DNA of 64,000 nucleotides from Microbacterium sp. Yaish 1 (GTDB lineage: Bacteria > Actinomycetota > Actinomycetes > Actinomycetales > Microbacteriaceae), in NCBI RefSeq assembly GCF_002245215.1, contig NZ_NPMR01000001.1, positions 186,001-250,000 of the forward strand. The letters run 5' to 3'. Positions within the stretch are counted from its first letter, which is position 1. Each line of letters begins with the position of its first letter. Positions 1 to 8,373 of the stretch are shown here, one piece after another. The notes beneath the pieces are model-generated. The model searched no databases. It had not been told where the DNA came from and saw only the letters and a program-made list of their open reading frames with translations. The position numbers were made by a program, and so were the translations under genes.

Positions 1-5
1 AGTAG

Positions 6-1043
6 CTATTCAGTCTCGACTAACGCAAAAGGTCCGAGCTCAAGACTGCTGAACATCAGGCCATCGCGAGACGCGGTGATGTCAACGTGGCCGGACGTGA
101 CGAAAGGCAGGACAACTCGATCCTCTTGTACTTCGACATCCCCGCCGCCAGATCGAACACGCTGGAGGGCGAGCTCCACATCAACGGTCGCCAAAAAGTC
201 GGCCCGGAGATCGCCCCGCTCCCAGTACTGTCTCACCTCTACCTCGCCCACCAATGGCTCTCCGATGTCTGTGATGAACAGCGCTGCCGGTTCACCAGGC
301 GTACCTAGATCGCGCGGTAGAAGATCGTCTAGTCTCGATTCCCAGAGCGCCGACTGAAGGTACCCGCCGATTTCGCCCGCGCTGACGGCAATGTCAAAGC
401 CCTCCTGAATCTGGTCATGGAAGACCCCTGGCACAGAGAACTCGGCGAGACTCTGTATCCAACGGAACCAGGGATCCTCGGCGCCGCGCTCGGCCAAGTC
501 ATCGACAAGGTGTTGGTGGAGCTCGCCGCGTGCGTTTCCCTCCCCGCCGAAGGCGCGGCGATCGGCGCTCACGAACACGATATCCTCGTCCTCAAAGCGG
601 CCATCGACCACTTCGAGCACAGACAGCCAATGGAGCGTGTCACGGTAGCCAGATCCGTTCTCATCGAATGGACGGCGCCGGGCGATTGCTCGTCGCGCAA
701 CGTCGCTATGAGTAACCCGCGGGGCATCGATCATCGAGACGCCCACCGCCTCTAGTGCTGTTCGAATGCGTTTCGGATACTTGCGACCTTCCCTGAGCGC
801 CGCCTTCCTCGCCCGCTCCAAGTGCGCCTGAACGTCGCGGGAAGCTTTTCGCCCGACTGCTTGGATCTCTACCGCCTTCGCCTCACGCAGCCGTCGGTAC
901 GTGGCGATGGCTTCCTCGAGCGCCAGGGTCGGCAGCAGAACTTCGACCCTGCCGCCTCTCACCGCGTCTGCCAACTGCGGCCAAATGGCGCTTCGGAGCA
1001 TCGGGTCGGCGACGATCACGTTGGCGTCGAGCACGAGCAGCAC
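6..1043 (-). CDS. PIN-domain (DUF4935-like) putative ribonuclease
   Basis: The protein opens directly on a PIN-type strand, LLVLDANVIVADP, giving the first acidic residue at about Asp6. Further candidate metal ligands are Glu43/Glu44 and the later segments YRDTLHW and VSADRRAFG, which fits a PIN nuclease of the DUF4935 type. I chose the GTG at 1043 because the open frame upstream of it is Arg/Pro/Ser-rich and looks non-coding. This gives about 345 residues. The C-terminal 150 residues match nothing I recognise. PIN proteins cut RNA and are often toxins, but no antitoxin-sized partner lies upstream. A partner to the left would be outside the window. The PIN fold is a good call; the role is unknown. 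Confidence 0.7.
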   Translation of the reverse strand: MLLVLDANVIVADPMLRSAIWPQLADAVRGGRVEVLLPTLALEEAIATYRRLREAKAVEIQAVGRKASRDVQAHLERARKAALREGRKYPKRIRTALEAVGVSMIDAPRVTHSDVARRAIARRRPFDENGSGYRDTLHWLSVLEVVDGRFEDEDIVFVSADRRAFGGEGNARGELHQHLVDDLAERGAEDPWFRWIQSLAEFSVPGVFHDQIQEGFDIAVSAGEIGGYLQSALWESRLDDLLPRDLGTPGEPAALFITDIGEPLVGEVEVRQYWERGDLRADFLATVDVELALQRVRSGGGDVEVQEDRVVLPFVTSGHVDITASRDGLMFSSLELGPFALVETE

Positions 1044-1635
1044 GTGGCCAGCATATGATCCCCCGCCCGCTGTTCCTGAGAAGGTGGCTTGATGCCGCAA
1101 ATCGTCGCCTCGCGAATGGCGTGAAGGCAGAGAGGTTCTGAGTCCTATCGAGCGATACGAGGGGCGGCGGGGGACTGCTGCAGGAGGAGGTGACCTCGTG
1201 AACTGGCTCGCATGAGGCCGCTTGTTCACCGATCACCACCCGTCTAGGGATCCCTAACGTGCGGGCTCGCAGCTCCGCGAGCCCGCTTCCCCGAAGGCGC
1301 GCCGTGGCAACATATGGCAACACTCCCACTGATTCTCGCCTCCCACGCATATTGAGCCAGCGCTCCGGGGCCTGGACGATCCTGATCGAACACGACACAG
1401 CTAGACCCATGGGCCGAGTCCGAGCCCCACGGGCCTAGCGCATGATTGTCAGTCGAGCCTGCCACGACGAGATCGTCGTCGACTCGCCAAACTCGGCGTA
1501 TGTGGGAGGCCCGGCATCCGCCATTCGTGGCGAGTCGACGATCGGGGCACCCCCCGCAACCCCCTTCCGACCGCATCCGCTCCCCCGTAGCCTCGGCCGC
1601 ATCCCCACGACGATGCGAACCATACGGAGGACGCG
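1044..1635. other. Intergenic region without a convincing gene
   Basis: About 590 bp separate the PIN gene, which reads left, from the catalase gene, which reads right. Open frames here are shadows without coding character. The only clear structure is the hairpin at 1261-1286. A purine-rich stretch near 1190 resembles a ribosome binding site, but it leads only to a few codons. Promoters for the two flanking divergent genes must lie here, although I cannot place boxes with confidence. Confidence 0.5.
1261..1286. terminator. Perfect 10-bp hairpin, terminator-like
   Basis: GCGGGCTCGC and GCGAGCCCGC form a perfect 10-bp stem around a 6-nt loop. Neither side is followed by a strong T-run, so it could be a GC-rich terminator or simply a structured intergenic repeat. 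Confidence 0.4.
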
Positions 1636-3291
1636 ATGACCGATGTATCGAACCAGGGTCCCGCTGAGGGCGACGACCGCCGGGAGCTCACCGACCGGCA
1701 GGGACACCCCGTCTACGACAACCAGAACCAGCGGACGGTCGGGGCGCGCGGGCCGGCGACGCTGGAGAACTACCACTTCCTCGAGAAGATCAGCCACTTC
1801 GACCGCGAGCGCATCCCCGAGCGGGTCGTGCACGCGCGCGGCTTCGTCGCCTTCGGATACTTCGAGGCGACGGGCATGTGGGGCGACGAGCCCATCGCGC
1901 AGTTCACGCGCGCGAAGCTCTTCCAGGAGCCCGGCAAGCGCACCGACCTCGCCGTCCGTTTCTCGACCGTCATCGGCGGACGCGATTCATCCGAGGCTGC
2001 GCGCGACCCGCGCGGCTTCGCCGTGAAGTTCTACACCGAAGACGGCAACTGGGACCTCGTCGGCAACAACCTCGGCGTCTTCTTCATCCGTGACGCGATC
2101 AAGTTCCCCGACGTCATCCACTCGCTCAAGCCTGACCCGATCACCTTCCGGCAGGAACCGGCGCGCATCTTCGACTTCATGTCGCAGACACCCGAGTCGA
2201 TGCACATGCTCGTGAACCTGTTCAGCCCCCGCGGCATCCCGGCGAACTATCGCACCCAGCAGGGTTTCGGGGTGAACACCTACAAATGGGTCAACGAGCA
2301 GGGCGAGACGAAGCTCGTGAAATACCACTGGATCCCCTCGGTCGGCGTCAGCTCGATGACGGAAGCGGATGCCGCCGCCGTCCAGGCAGGTGATCTCGGT
2401 CACGCATCCCGCGACATGTACGAGGCGATCGAGCGCGGCGAGTATCCCGAATGGGAACTGCAGGTGCAGATGATGGACGACCACGACCACCCGGAGCTCG
2501 ATTTCGACCCGCTCGACGACACGAAGGTGTGGCCCGAGAACGAGTTCCCGCCGCGTGCCGTCGGCAAGATGGTGCTCAACCGGAACGTGTCGAACTTCTT
2601 CGCCGAGAACGAGCAGATCTCGTTCGGCACCGGCGTCCTCGTCGACGGCCTCGACTTCTCCGACGACAAGATGCTCGTGGGGCGCACGTTCTCGTACTCC
2701 GACACCCAGCGCTACCGCGTCGGTCCGAATTACCTGCAGCTGCCCGTCAATTCCCCGAAGAACGCCTCGGTGGCCACGAATCTCCGCGATGGACAGATGG
2801 CCTACCACGTCGACAACGGCGGCGAGAACCCCCACGTCAACTACGAGCCGTCCATCACCGGCGGGCTCCGCGAGGCCCAGTATCCGACACATGACGAGCA
2901 GGGGCCGGAGATCGTGGGGCGGCTGACGCGCAAGCGCATCCCCCGGACCAACGACTACACGCAGGCCGGCCAACGCTATCTGCTGATGGAGGACTGGGAG
3001 CGCGACGACCTCGTGGCGAACTTCGTCGACCTGATCGGGCAGGCCGCTCGTCCCGTCCAGGAGCGGATGCTCTGGCACTTCTACATGGTGGAGGACGATC
3101 TGGGCCGTCGCGTCGGCGAGGGCCTGGGAATCACGCTGGACGAGATCAAGGATCTGCCGCCTCTGCAATCCCAAACACTCAGCGAGGACGAGCTCGAGCG
3201 ACTGCGCAATCTCGGGCACAACGGCCCGCGCGATGTGGCCGGTCTTCAGATGACTCATTGCGTTCCCAATGCGCGCGCACAGGTGGCCTGA
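1636..3291 (+). CDS. katA: Monofunctional haem catalase
   Basis: Haem catalase, converting hydrogen peroxide to water and oxygen in the cytoplasm. The distal His is in RVVHARGF (about His66) and the catalytic Asn is in NWDLVGNN (about Asn144). The proximal haem ligand Tyr lies in [13 protein letters not shown] (about Tyr354, with Arg350). At 551 residues it is longer than the smallest clade-3 enzymes because of a C-terminal tail, but it is far shorter than the 700-residue clade-2 enzymes that carry a flavodoxin-like domain. A GGAGG sequence sits 6-10 bases before the ATG. It stands alone with no peroxide regulator next to it, although an Lsr2-type nucleoid protein follows. The katA symbol is by family only. 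Confidence 0.95.
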   Translation: MTDVSNQGPAEGDDRRELTDRQGHPVYDNQNQRTVGARGPATLENYHFLEKISHFDRERIPERVVHARGFVAFGYFEATGMWGDEPIAQFTRAKLFQEPGKRTDLAVRFSTVIGGRDSSEAARDPRGFAVKFYTEDGNWDLVGNNLGVFFIRDAIKFPDVIHSLKPDPITFRQEPARIFDFMSQTPESMHMLVNLFSPRGIPANYRTQQGFGVNTYKWVNEQGETKLVKYHWIPSVGVSSMTEADAAAVQAGDLGHASRDMYEAIERGEYPEWELQVQMMDDHDHPELDFDPLDDTKVWPENEFPPRAVGKMVLNRNVSNFFAENEQISFGTGVLVDGLDFSDDKMLVGRTFSYSDTQRYRVGPNYLQLPVNSPKNASVATNLRDGQMAYHVDNGGENPHVNYEPSITGGLREAQYPTHDEQGPEIVGRLTRKRIPRTNDYTQAGQRYLLMEDWERDDLVANFVDLIGQAARPVQERMLWHFYMVEDDLGRRVGEGLGITLDEIKDLPPLQSQTLSEDELERLRNLGHNGPRDVAGLQMTHCVPNARAQVA

Positions 3292-3369
3292 GGACGGGGA
3301 TCGCCACGACACGAAATAGTGTCGTCGACTGGTGATGCGCAACACGATCAAACCGCTAATATGTCAGCC

Positions 3370-3711
3370 ATGGCCCGCAAACAAATCACCCAGCTCATCG
3401 ACGATCTCGACGGAACCGTTCTCGAGAGCGGCGAAGGAAAGCAGATCACCTTCTCGATCGAGGGACGCGCTTACGAGATCGACCTCTCGGACGACAACGC
3501 CGAGAAGTTTTACAAGGCGCTGGCACCGTTCGTGGACGTCGCTCGCTCGATCCGCGCGAACACGCCTTCGCGTTCGCGCTCCTCGCGCGCGAACAAGAGC
3601 GACCTCGACCTGACGGCCGTCCGTGAATGGGCGCGTTCGAACGGTCACACCGTCAACGAGCGCGGCCGTGTTCCGGCAGCCGTGATCGAGGCGTACCGCG
3701 CCGCGAACTGA
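3370..3711 (+). CDS. lsr2: Lsr2-family nucleoid-associated protein
   Basis: Small basic Lsr2/H-NS-like protein. The N-terminal dimerisation part reads [15 protein letters not shown] and then [15 protein letters not shown] Ser/Arg linker follows, and then the C-terminal DNA-binding part with [17 protein letters not shown]. The RGR AT-hook-like loop is how Lsr2 inserts into the minor groove of AT-rich DNA to silence foreign genes. The start at 3370 aligns with the usual MAxK start of the family. An in-frame ATG at 3361 and a GTG at 3319 are alternatives, and none has a strong Shine-Dalgarno, so a leaderless or short-leader mRNA is possible. Family assignment is firm. Confidence 0.92.
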   Translation: MARKQITQLIDDLDGTVLESGEGKQITFSIEGRAYEIDLSDDNAEKFYKALAPFVDVARSIRANTPSRSRSSRANKSDLDLTAVREWARSNGHTVNERGRVPAAVIEAYRAAN

Positions 3712-3727
3712 CCCCATCCGACCGCAG

Positions 3728-3761
3728 AAATGGCTCAGGCACCTCCAGGCCTGAGCCATTT
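3728..3761. terminator. Strong bidirectional hairpin terminator after lsr2
   Basis: Bases 3728-3740 and 3749-3761 form a perfect 13-bp stem. It begins with AAA and ends with TTT, so it can work on either strand, and an 8-nt loop separates the arms. It lies 17 bp after the lsr2 stop codon. Confidence 0.85.
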
Positions 3762-3790
3762 CTCGTTCCCGAACATCGACGGAGCGCCTC

Positions 3791-4015
3791 ATGAACAACG
3801 GCCCAGCAAGCAATAGCGATCGCGCGAGCAGTGGCGCGAACGGGGTCGCAATCGGAATCGCGCTCGGGCTTCCGCTCGGCAGTGCGATCGGCATGCTCGC
3901 GTTCGACAACATCGCGCTCGGCGGCGCGATCGGCCTCTCCCTCGGAATCGTTCTGGGTGTCGCGGCCGACGCGCGTCGCCGCGATCAGTCGGATGACGCG
4001 GATGACGCCGACTGA
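3791..4015 (+). CDS. Small glycine-rich membrane protein
   Basis: This 74-residue protein has two hydrophobic, Gly-rich segments (about residues 17-37 and 40-58), with small-residue patterns such as GIALGLPLGSAIG that are typical of tightly packed helix pairs. The tail is short and highly charged. A GGAG sequence precedes the ATG at suitable distance. Its end overlaps the convergent gene at 3985-4332 by about 30 bp. I do not recognise a named family and infer only membrane location. Confidence 0.7.
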   Translation: MNNGPASNSDRASSGANGVAIGIALGLPLGSAIGMLAFDNIALGGAIGLSLGIVLGVAADARRRDQSDDADDAD

Positions 4016-4332
4016 GCCCGCTGCCGGCTGCTCGACGTGAAAGCGCCGTTCACGAGATAGATCGCGGCGAGCATCGGCGCGAATGCCAGCGCGACAGCGA
4101 CAGGCGCCAGAAACCACAGCCCCGACAGCGCCGACGTGAACATGGTCGACCCGAAGATGATGAAGGCGACCCCGGCGATGCGCACGGCCCGCACTCGACC
4201 GGGTTCGCGCGTCGGGAAAGTCCACATCGGGTAGGGAATGCCCGGGCGAAGCCTCTCGAACCAGAGAACCGAGACCACCTGCATCGCCGCTCCGGCGGCG
4301 ACGAGCAACAACCACATCCACGCGAGTTCCAT
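3985..4332 (-). CDS. Small integral membrane protein
   Basis: The protein has 115 residues and three predicted membrane segments, at about residues 3-24, 50-68 and 71-95. A loop containing WTFPTREPGRVRAVR joins the first two. The C-terminus is Ser/Ala-rich and polar. It overlaps the convergent gene on the other strand at its 3' end. Family unknown; the hydrophobic profile and codon use support a real gene. Confidence 0.65.
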   Translation of the reverse strand: MELAWMWLLLVAAGAAMQVVSVLWFERLRPGIPYPMWTFPTREPGRVRAVRIAGVAFIIFGSTMFTSALSGLWFLAPVAVALAFAPMLAAIYLVNGAFTSSSRQRAQSASSASSD

Positions 4333-4380
4333 CTGTTCGATGCAATCACACGGAGGCGTCGACGGCCAGCGACGAATGGA

Positions 4381-4623
4381 TCAGTCGTCGCGAGACGTTT
4401 GCAGAGCCCGGCGTCGACGGATGCCGAAAACCAGCGCCACCACCCAGTAGAGCGCGAGCAACGGCGAGATCACGGCGAGGACGATACGAATGACGTCGCC
4501 GCCGTTCAGCGCCCAGGGAATCCAGATCGCCGACATCCCGACCCAGACGATCGCCTGCATGACGATCACCCCGAACGGTGTCGCGGCCGAACTCGCTGCG
4601 ATTCGCTGGAACAGACTCTGCAC
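4381..4623 (-). CDS. Small two-helix membrane protein
   Basis: The protein has 80 residues and two hydrophobic segments (about 17-37 and 45-67), followed by a short Arg-rich cytoplasmic tail, FGIRRRRALQTSRDD. The positive-inside rule puts the tail in the cytoplasm. It is the second of two small minus-strand membrane genes in a row. No function can be read from the sequence. Confidence 0.6.
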   Translation of the reverse strand: MQSLFQRIAASSAATPFGVIVMQAIVWVGMSAIWIPWALNGGDVIRIVLAVISPLLALYWVVALVFGIRRRRALQTSRDD

Positions 4624-4643
4624 CCAGCGAACCTAACAGCCGC

Positions 4644-5012
4644 TCAAGCCCGGTCGTGCAGCGTGACGTGGTAGCCGTCGGGATCGGCAAAGGTGAAGGT
4701 GCGACCGAACGGCCCGTCGACAGGCTCAGAGACGATCCGGTGCCCGGCGGCGGCGAGTTCGTCGTGGATAGCCTGCACACCGGTCGCATGCAACCACAGC
4801 GCGACGCCCCGTCCGGGCTGCTCGAGCGCATCGAGATCCATGCCGGGCATGGGGTCACGCAGAGCGAACGCGATCGGCGACGTCGAGAACACGACGGCAT
4901 GCGGCGGCCCTTGCGGCGAGCGCTCGAGCCCCAGGAAGGTCTCGTAGAAGGCTTGAGCGGCCGCGAGGTCGCGCACCTGGAGGGAGATGAAGTCGGGTCC
5001 GGTGACGGGCAT
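4644..5012 (-). CDS. VOC-family (glyoxalase/bleomycin-resistance fold) protein
   Basis: Single VOC domain of 122 residues with the typical start DFISLQVRDLAAAQAFYETFLGL and the closing strand TFTFADPDGYHVTLHDRA, where the last metal-ligand Glu of true glyoxalases is replaced by His. Members include glyoxalases, dioxygenases and drug-binding proteins, so the substrate is unknown. It is divergent from a MarR regulator over two palindromes, one of which lies 17 bp before this ATG. That makes it very likely the regulator's main target and suggests a role in sensing or removing a small reactive or toxic molecule. Confidence 0.88.
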   Translation of the reverse strand: MPVTGPDFISLQVRDLAAAQAFYETFLGLERSPQGPPHAVVFSTSPIAFALRDPMPGMDLDALEQPGRGVALWLHATGVQAIHDELAAAGHRIVSEPVDGPFGRTFTFADPDGYHVTLHDRA

Positions 5013-5028
5013 GAAGGTCGTCCTTTCG

Positions 5029-5044
5029 TGTCAGTTTTCTGACA
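5029..5044. promoter_or_regulatory. Palindromic MarR operator, copy 1
   Basis: TGTCAGTTTTCTGACA is a 6-bp inverted repeat with a 4-nt centre. It lies 17 bp upstream of the VOC gene start and shares both arms with the second palindrome at 5055. Sixteen-base-pair dyads of this type are usual MarR targets. Confidence 0.8.
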
Positions 5045-5054
5045 CTGAACCGTA

Positions 5055-5070
5055 TGTCAGAATACTGACA
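5055..5070. promoter_or_regulatory. Palindromic MarR operator, copy 2, abutting the marR start
   Basis: TGTCAGAATACTGACA has the same TGTCAG/CTGACA arms as copy 1, with centres 26 bp apart. Its last base is the A of the MarR start codon, so a bound dimer would cover the start and block its own transcription. There is no Shine-Dalgarno, which suggests a leaderless marR message. Confidence 0.8.
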
Positions 5071-5549
5071 TGAGTCAAGACGACGATGGCATCGACCTGG
5101 AAACGTCGATGGGCTACCTCGTGAAAGAGGTCTCGAGCGCCCTGCGATCGGCGATGGAAGACGTTCTGCGCCCTCTCGGGATGAACATCACCCACTACTC
5201 GTGTCTCGAACTCCTCGCCCAGCGCCCCGGGCTCTCGAACTCCGAGCTCGCCCGCGGCACGTTCGTCACACGCCAAAGCATGAACGTCCTGCTGCAGACG
5301 CTCGAACGCGACGGCGAGGTGACGCGTGCAAGCACCCCCGCATCCGGCAAGGCGCTGCCGACCGAGCTCACCGAACGCGGGCGCGAGCGCCTGGTCGCCG
5401 CCACCGCCGCAGTGCGCGGAGTGGAGATGCGGATGCTGTCAGGGCTCGATGACACCGACAGGCTGACGACGTTCCGAGCGCTGCGGCGGATGGCTCGGTC
5501 TCTCCGGCAGCCCGAGACCGTCAGCATTGAACCGGCGTCGAGCACGTAG
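5070..5549 (+). CDS. MarR-family transcriptional regulator
   Basis: Winged-helix MarR protein of 159 residues. After an N-terminal dimerisation helix, the helix-turn-helix and wing occupy about residues 45-105 (NSELARGTFVTRQSMNVLLQTLE, then the wing with ERDGEVTRASTPASGKALPTELTERG). A C-terminal helix completes the dimer interface. The ATG at 5070 overlaps operator copy 2, a layout that predicts autorepression and repression of the divergent VOC gene. Ligands of this family are often phenolics, oxidants or antibiotics; none can be named here. Confidence 0.9.
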   Translation: MSQDDDGIDLETSMGYLVKEVSSALRSAMEDVLRPLGMNITHYSCLELLAQRPGLSNSELARGTFVTRQSMNVLLQTLERDGEVTRASTPASGKALPTELTERGRERLVAATAAVRGVEMRMLSGLDDTDRLTTFRALRRMARSLRQPETVSIEPASST

Positions 5550-5577
5550 TCTCATCCCCCCTCTCTAGGCTGGGTGC

Positions 5578-6615
5578 GTGCCCGGCTTCTTCACACTCCT
5601 CTTCGCGGCGCTCGGCATCGTCCTCGCCGCTCGCGACTCGCGCCGCCTGCTGCCCGGCGTCCTGCTGACGCTCGCGGCGACCTCGCTCGTCGCGGCGGTG
5701 GTGGCCTTCATCCTCGGCGTGACCGTGGTGCTCGCCACGCTCGCCGTTCCCGGGAACGACGTCGTCGGGCTCCTGCTGATCTTCATCGTCCCTCTGCTCG
5801 CCGCGATCGGACTCGGCGTCGCGCTGCTCGCCAACGGCGTGGTGATGCTGCAGCGCGAAGGGCGGTCGCTGGCGAACCGCCTCTCGCTCCTCGCCGGAAT
5901 CGGCGTTCTCGCCATCCTCGCGCTCGGTATCGTCGCCGTCGCGGCCGGGTGGTTCGAGCTCGCCGTCATCCTGCTCCTGCTCGCCGGTCCGATCGGCTAC
6001 GTCGGGATGGGGTTCGTCGCCTACCTCTGCTGGTCGGCGGTGTACGCGCGCATCGCGCGCCGAAGCGCAGCGCCGGCCGCGATCATCACCCTCGGGTCGG
6101 GTCTGCGCCGAGACGGGAGCGTGCCGCCGCTGCTCGCCCAACGCGTGGCGCTCGGTGTCGAGACCCTGCAGCGCTCCCCCGGCGCGATGCTCGTCGTCTC
6201 GGGCGGCCAGGGCGCAGACGAGCCGCGAAGCGAGGCGGCCGCAATGGCGGAGTACGCCGCAGAGCTCGGGGCGCCCGCGGAACGCCTGCTCGTCGAGGAC
6301 GCGTCACGGACGACCGAGGAGAACCTCACGCTGACCCGCCAGATCCTCGCCGAACGCGGCATCGCCGGGCCGGTGCTCGCGGTGACGAGCGATTATCACG
6401 CGTTCCGTGCCGCCACTCTTCTGCGGACCCTCGGCATGCCGGGCCACGCGATCGGCGCCCGCACCGCCCGCTACTACCGGCCGAGCGCACTGCTGCGCGA
6501 GTACCTCGCCCTGCTCCGCGACCACCTCGTGCTCAACGCCATCGCACTCGGCGTCCTGATGTTGCCGCTCATCGCGTTCGTGGCGATCTCTCTGATCACT
6601 CTCATCGCGGATTGA
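5578..6615 (+). CDS. YdcF-like (DUF218) membrane protein
   Basis: The N-terminal half has about five membrane segments (within residues 5-155). The DUF218/YdcF domain follows, with GSG at 173, SGGQG at 208, an acidic residue at Glu219, SRTTEEN at 243 and TSDYHAFRA at 270. A final membrane helix lies near 320-342. This architecture matches actinobacterial membrane-bound YdcF proteins linked to cell-envelope metabolism, related to ElyC/SanA of enterobacteria. The exact reaction is not known. A GTG start was chosen at 5578 because it begins the first hydrophobic segment. Confidence 0.85.
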   Translation: MPGFFTLLFAALGIVLAARDSRRLLPGVLLTLAATSLVAAVVAFILGVTVVLATLAVPGNDVVGLLLIFIVPLLAAIGLGVALLANGVVMLQREGRSLANRLSLLAGIGVLAILALGIVAVAAGWFELAVILLLLAGPIGYVGMGFVAYLCWSAVYARIARRSAAPAAIITLGSGLRRDGSVPPLLAQRVALGVETLQRSPGAMLVVSGGQGADEPRSEAAAMAEYAAELGAPAERLLVEDASRTTEENLTLTRQILAERGIAGPVLAVTSDYHAFRAATLLRTLGMPGHAIGARTARYYRPSALLREYLALLRDHLVLNAIALGVLMLPLIAFVAISLITLIAD

Positions 6616-6691
6616 ACGTCATCCTGGCGGGGTACGCGAGATCCATCGACGGACTCACGACAGCGAGCTCGCGCCCCGCGAGGCTGGAAGC

Positions 6692-6970
6692 ATGATCGAA
6701 ACCGCACGTTTCCTCGTCGTCTCCGACGACTGGCTGCCTCGCGACTGGATGCCGGGAGTCGCGACATCCGTCGTCGTGGTGCTCGCCGTGGTCGCGGCCC
6801 TCGCGGCGATCCTGTTCATCTCGAGCCTGATCTCGATCCTCGCCTCGCCTCGTTACACCGGTGGCGGCAAGCTGCTGTGGATCGTCGGGATCTTCGTCTT
6901 CCCCATCGCCGGTCCGCTCGTCTGGTGGCTCGGCGCGCGCAACGCGCAGATCCGCACCGACCGCCCGTGA
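6692..6970 (+). CDS. PLDc_N-type small membrane protein
   Basis: The protein has 92 residues and two membrane helices. The second half, GGKLLWIVGIFVFPIAGPL followed by VWWLGARN, is the signature of the phospholipase D nuclease N-terminal (PLDc_N) domain. In cardiolipin synthases this domain is the membrane anchor. Here it stands alone without the catalytic HKD part, as is common in Actinobacteria. It probably sits in the membrane as an accessory or signalling protein. Confidence 0.8.
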   Translation: MIETARFLVVSDDWLPRDWMPGVATSVVVVLAVVAALAAILFISSLISILASPRYTGGGKLLWIVGIFVFPIAGPLVWWLGARNAQIRTDRP

Positions 6971-6993
6971 CCGCAGCGGCGACGCTCAGCTGA

Positions 6994-7848
6994 TCAGGCG
7001 ATCGCGACGGCGTGCCCCGAGACGGTGATCCCACCGCTGACCGGAATGTCGACGGTCAGCTCCCCCGGTCGTCCCACATGTCGACCCTGCTCGATGACCA
7101 CGACCGCGGGAATCTCGACCGCGCCGAGCGCGCGCAGATACGCGCCGAACGATGCGGCCGCCGACCCCGTCGCCGGGTCCTCCGTGATGCGACCGACGGG
7201 GAACAGGTTGCGCGCCTGGAAGCGATCGGATGCCGCGCGGAACGCGACGGTGATGGTGGCGGGCCACCCGCGGTCGTCGAGCAGCGCCCGAACCGCGTCG
7301 GGATCGAACGAGAAGTCGTCGAAGGTCTTCTGCTCCGCAAGCACGACGACCGGATGCGTGTTGCCCGTGTTCGCGAGCCGCGGTGGAAGCACGGGGTCGA
7401 GATCTGCCCGCGTCAGGCCGAGCAGACCGAGAATCGCGTCGAGATCGGCGTCGTCGAGGTCGCGGACCGACGGTTCGACGCTGGTGAACGACGCGCGGAT
7501 GCCGTCGTCGTCGCGCGAGACCGCTATCGGCACGACGCCGACGGGGGTGTCGAACCGAACCGCACCCTCGGAGGAGACCTGGTTTCGCTCGGCGAGCGCG
7601 ACCGCCGTAGCCACCGTGGCGTGCCCGCAGAAGGGAACCTCGGCGATGGGCGAGAAGTAGCGGATCGAGCGCGCGCCGTCGGCGGTCGTGCCGGTGACGA
7701 AAGCCGTCTCGGCATAGTCGACCTCGGCCGCGATGCGCTGCATGGCGCTGGCATCGAGTGCGCCGGCATCCAGGACCACCCCGGCGGGATTCCCACCTTC
7801 GGGTCGCGTGCTGAACGCGGTGTATCGCAAGACCTCGGGCGTGCTCAT
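6994..7848 (-). CDS. PhzF-family isomerase/epimerase
   Basis: This 284-residue protein matches the PhzF fold along its length. The N-terminal half carries STRPEGGNPAGVVLD and YAETAFV, where Glu47 is the acid/base residue, followed by FCGHATVATA. The C-terminal half repeats the fold and has ITEDPATGSAAASFGAYL. The founding PhzF isomerises dihydro-3-hydroxyanthranilate in phenazine synthesis, but most family members are unassigned. No other phenazine genes are present, so that pathway is unlikely here. Confidence 0.9.
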   Translation of the reverse strand: MSTPEVLRYTAFSTRPEGGNPAGVVLDAGALDASAMQRIAAEVDYAETAFVTGTTADGARSIRYFSPIAEVPFCGHATVATAVALAERNQVSSEGAVRFDTPVGVVPIAVSRDDDGIRASFTSVEPSVRDLDDADLDAILGLLGLTRADLDPVLPPRLANTGNTHPVVVLAEQKTFDDFSFDPDAVRALLDDRGWPATITVAFRAASDRFQARNLFPVGRITEDPATGSAAASFGAYLRALGAVEIPAVVVIEQGRHVGRPGELTVDIPVSGGITVSGHAVAIA

Positions 7849-7903
7849 CCGTTCAGGCTACGCCCGCCGTCACGGTGTCCGACGCCGCCGCCATCATGGA
7901 ACG

Positions 7904-8242
7904 ATGCGACGTGTTCTCATCTCCGACCATGAAGCACCGGAGCGGCCTCCGCTCCGGATCGATCCCGGCGATGTCGTCTCGGTCGGCGCCTGGGACACCG
8001 AGTGGCCGGCCTTCGTCTTCGTGACCACGGCGAACGGCTCGGGCTGGGCGCCCGGACGGCACATCCGCATCGAGGGATCAGTCGGCACGGTGTCGACGGG
8101 GTACGACACCACCGAGCTCTCCCAGACGAAGGGGAACGTCGTCGAGGTGGTCGTGGATGACGCCGAGAGCGGCTGGTCATGGTGCCGCGCCGAGGACGGC
8201 CGCGAAGGCTGGATTCCTCACCGCGTCCTTCGGGACGCCTGA
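7904..8242 (+). CDS. SH3-like domain protein
   Basis: The protein has about 112 residues. The sequence holds two SH3-like barrels in tandem. The first has GDVVSVGAWDTEWPAFVFV followed by GSGWAPGRHI. The second has GNVVEVVVDDAESGWSWCRA followed by EGWIPHRVL. Both end in the typical G-W-aromatic/P turn. I took the ATG at 7904 as the start. There is no signal peptide, so it is probably cytoplasmic. SH3-like variants of this kind bind peptides or ligands, and the partner is unknown. Confidence 0.65.
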   Translation: MRRVLISDHEAPERPPLRIDPGDVVSVGAWDTEWPAFVFVTTANGSGWAPGRHIRIEGSVGTVSTGYDTTELSQTKGNVVEVVVDDAESGWSWCRAEDGREGWIPHRVLRDA

Positions 8243-8373
8243 ACCACCGGCCCCTGACCGTCAGCGCAGACGCGCCAGGCGCTTTTTGCTCCTGTTCTCG
8301 CGGACGATCCAGGCGGTGTCCGGGTCGGCGGTGTCGAACGCGAGCAGGCCCGGCCCGGGACCGGCAGCGACGC

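Noticed and set aside
1987..3351. Long open frame on the minus strand opposite the catalase gene
   Set aside because: It is a codon-bias shadow of the catalase gene. The encoded sequence is His/Val/Asp/Arg-rich with no domain, whereas the plus strand has a complete catalase.
6994..7848. Phenazine biosynthesis cluster suggested by the PhzF-family gene
   Set aside because: No phzA-E or G partner is nearby, and PhzF-fold proteins are mostly of other or unknown function.
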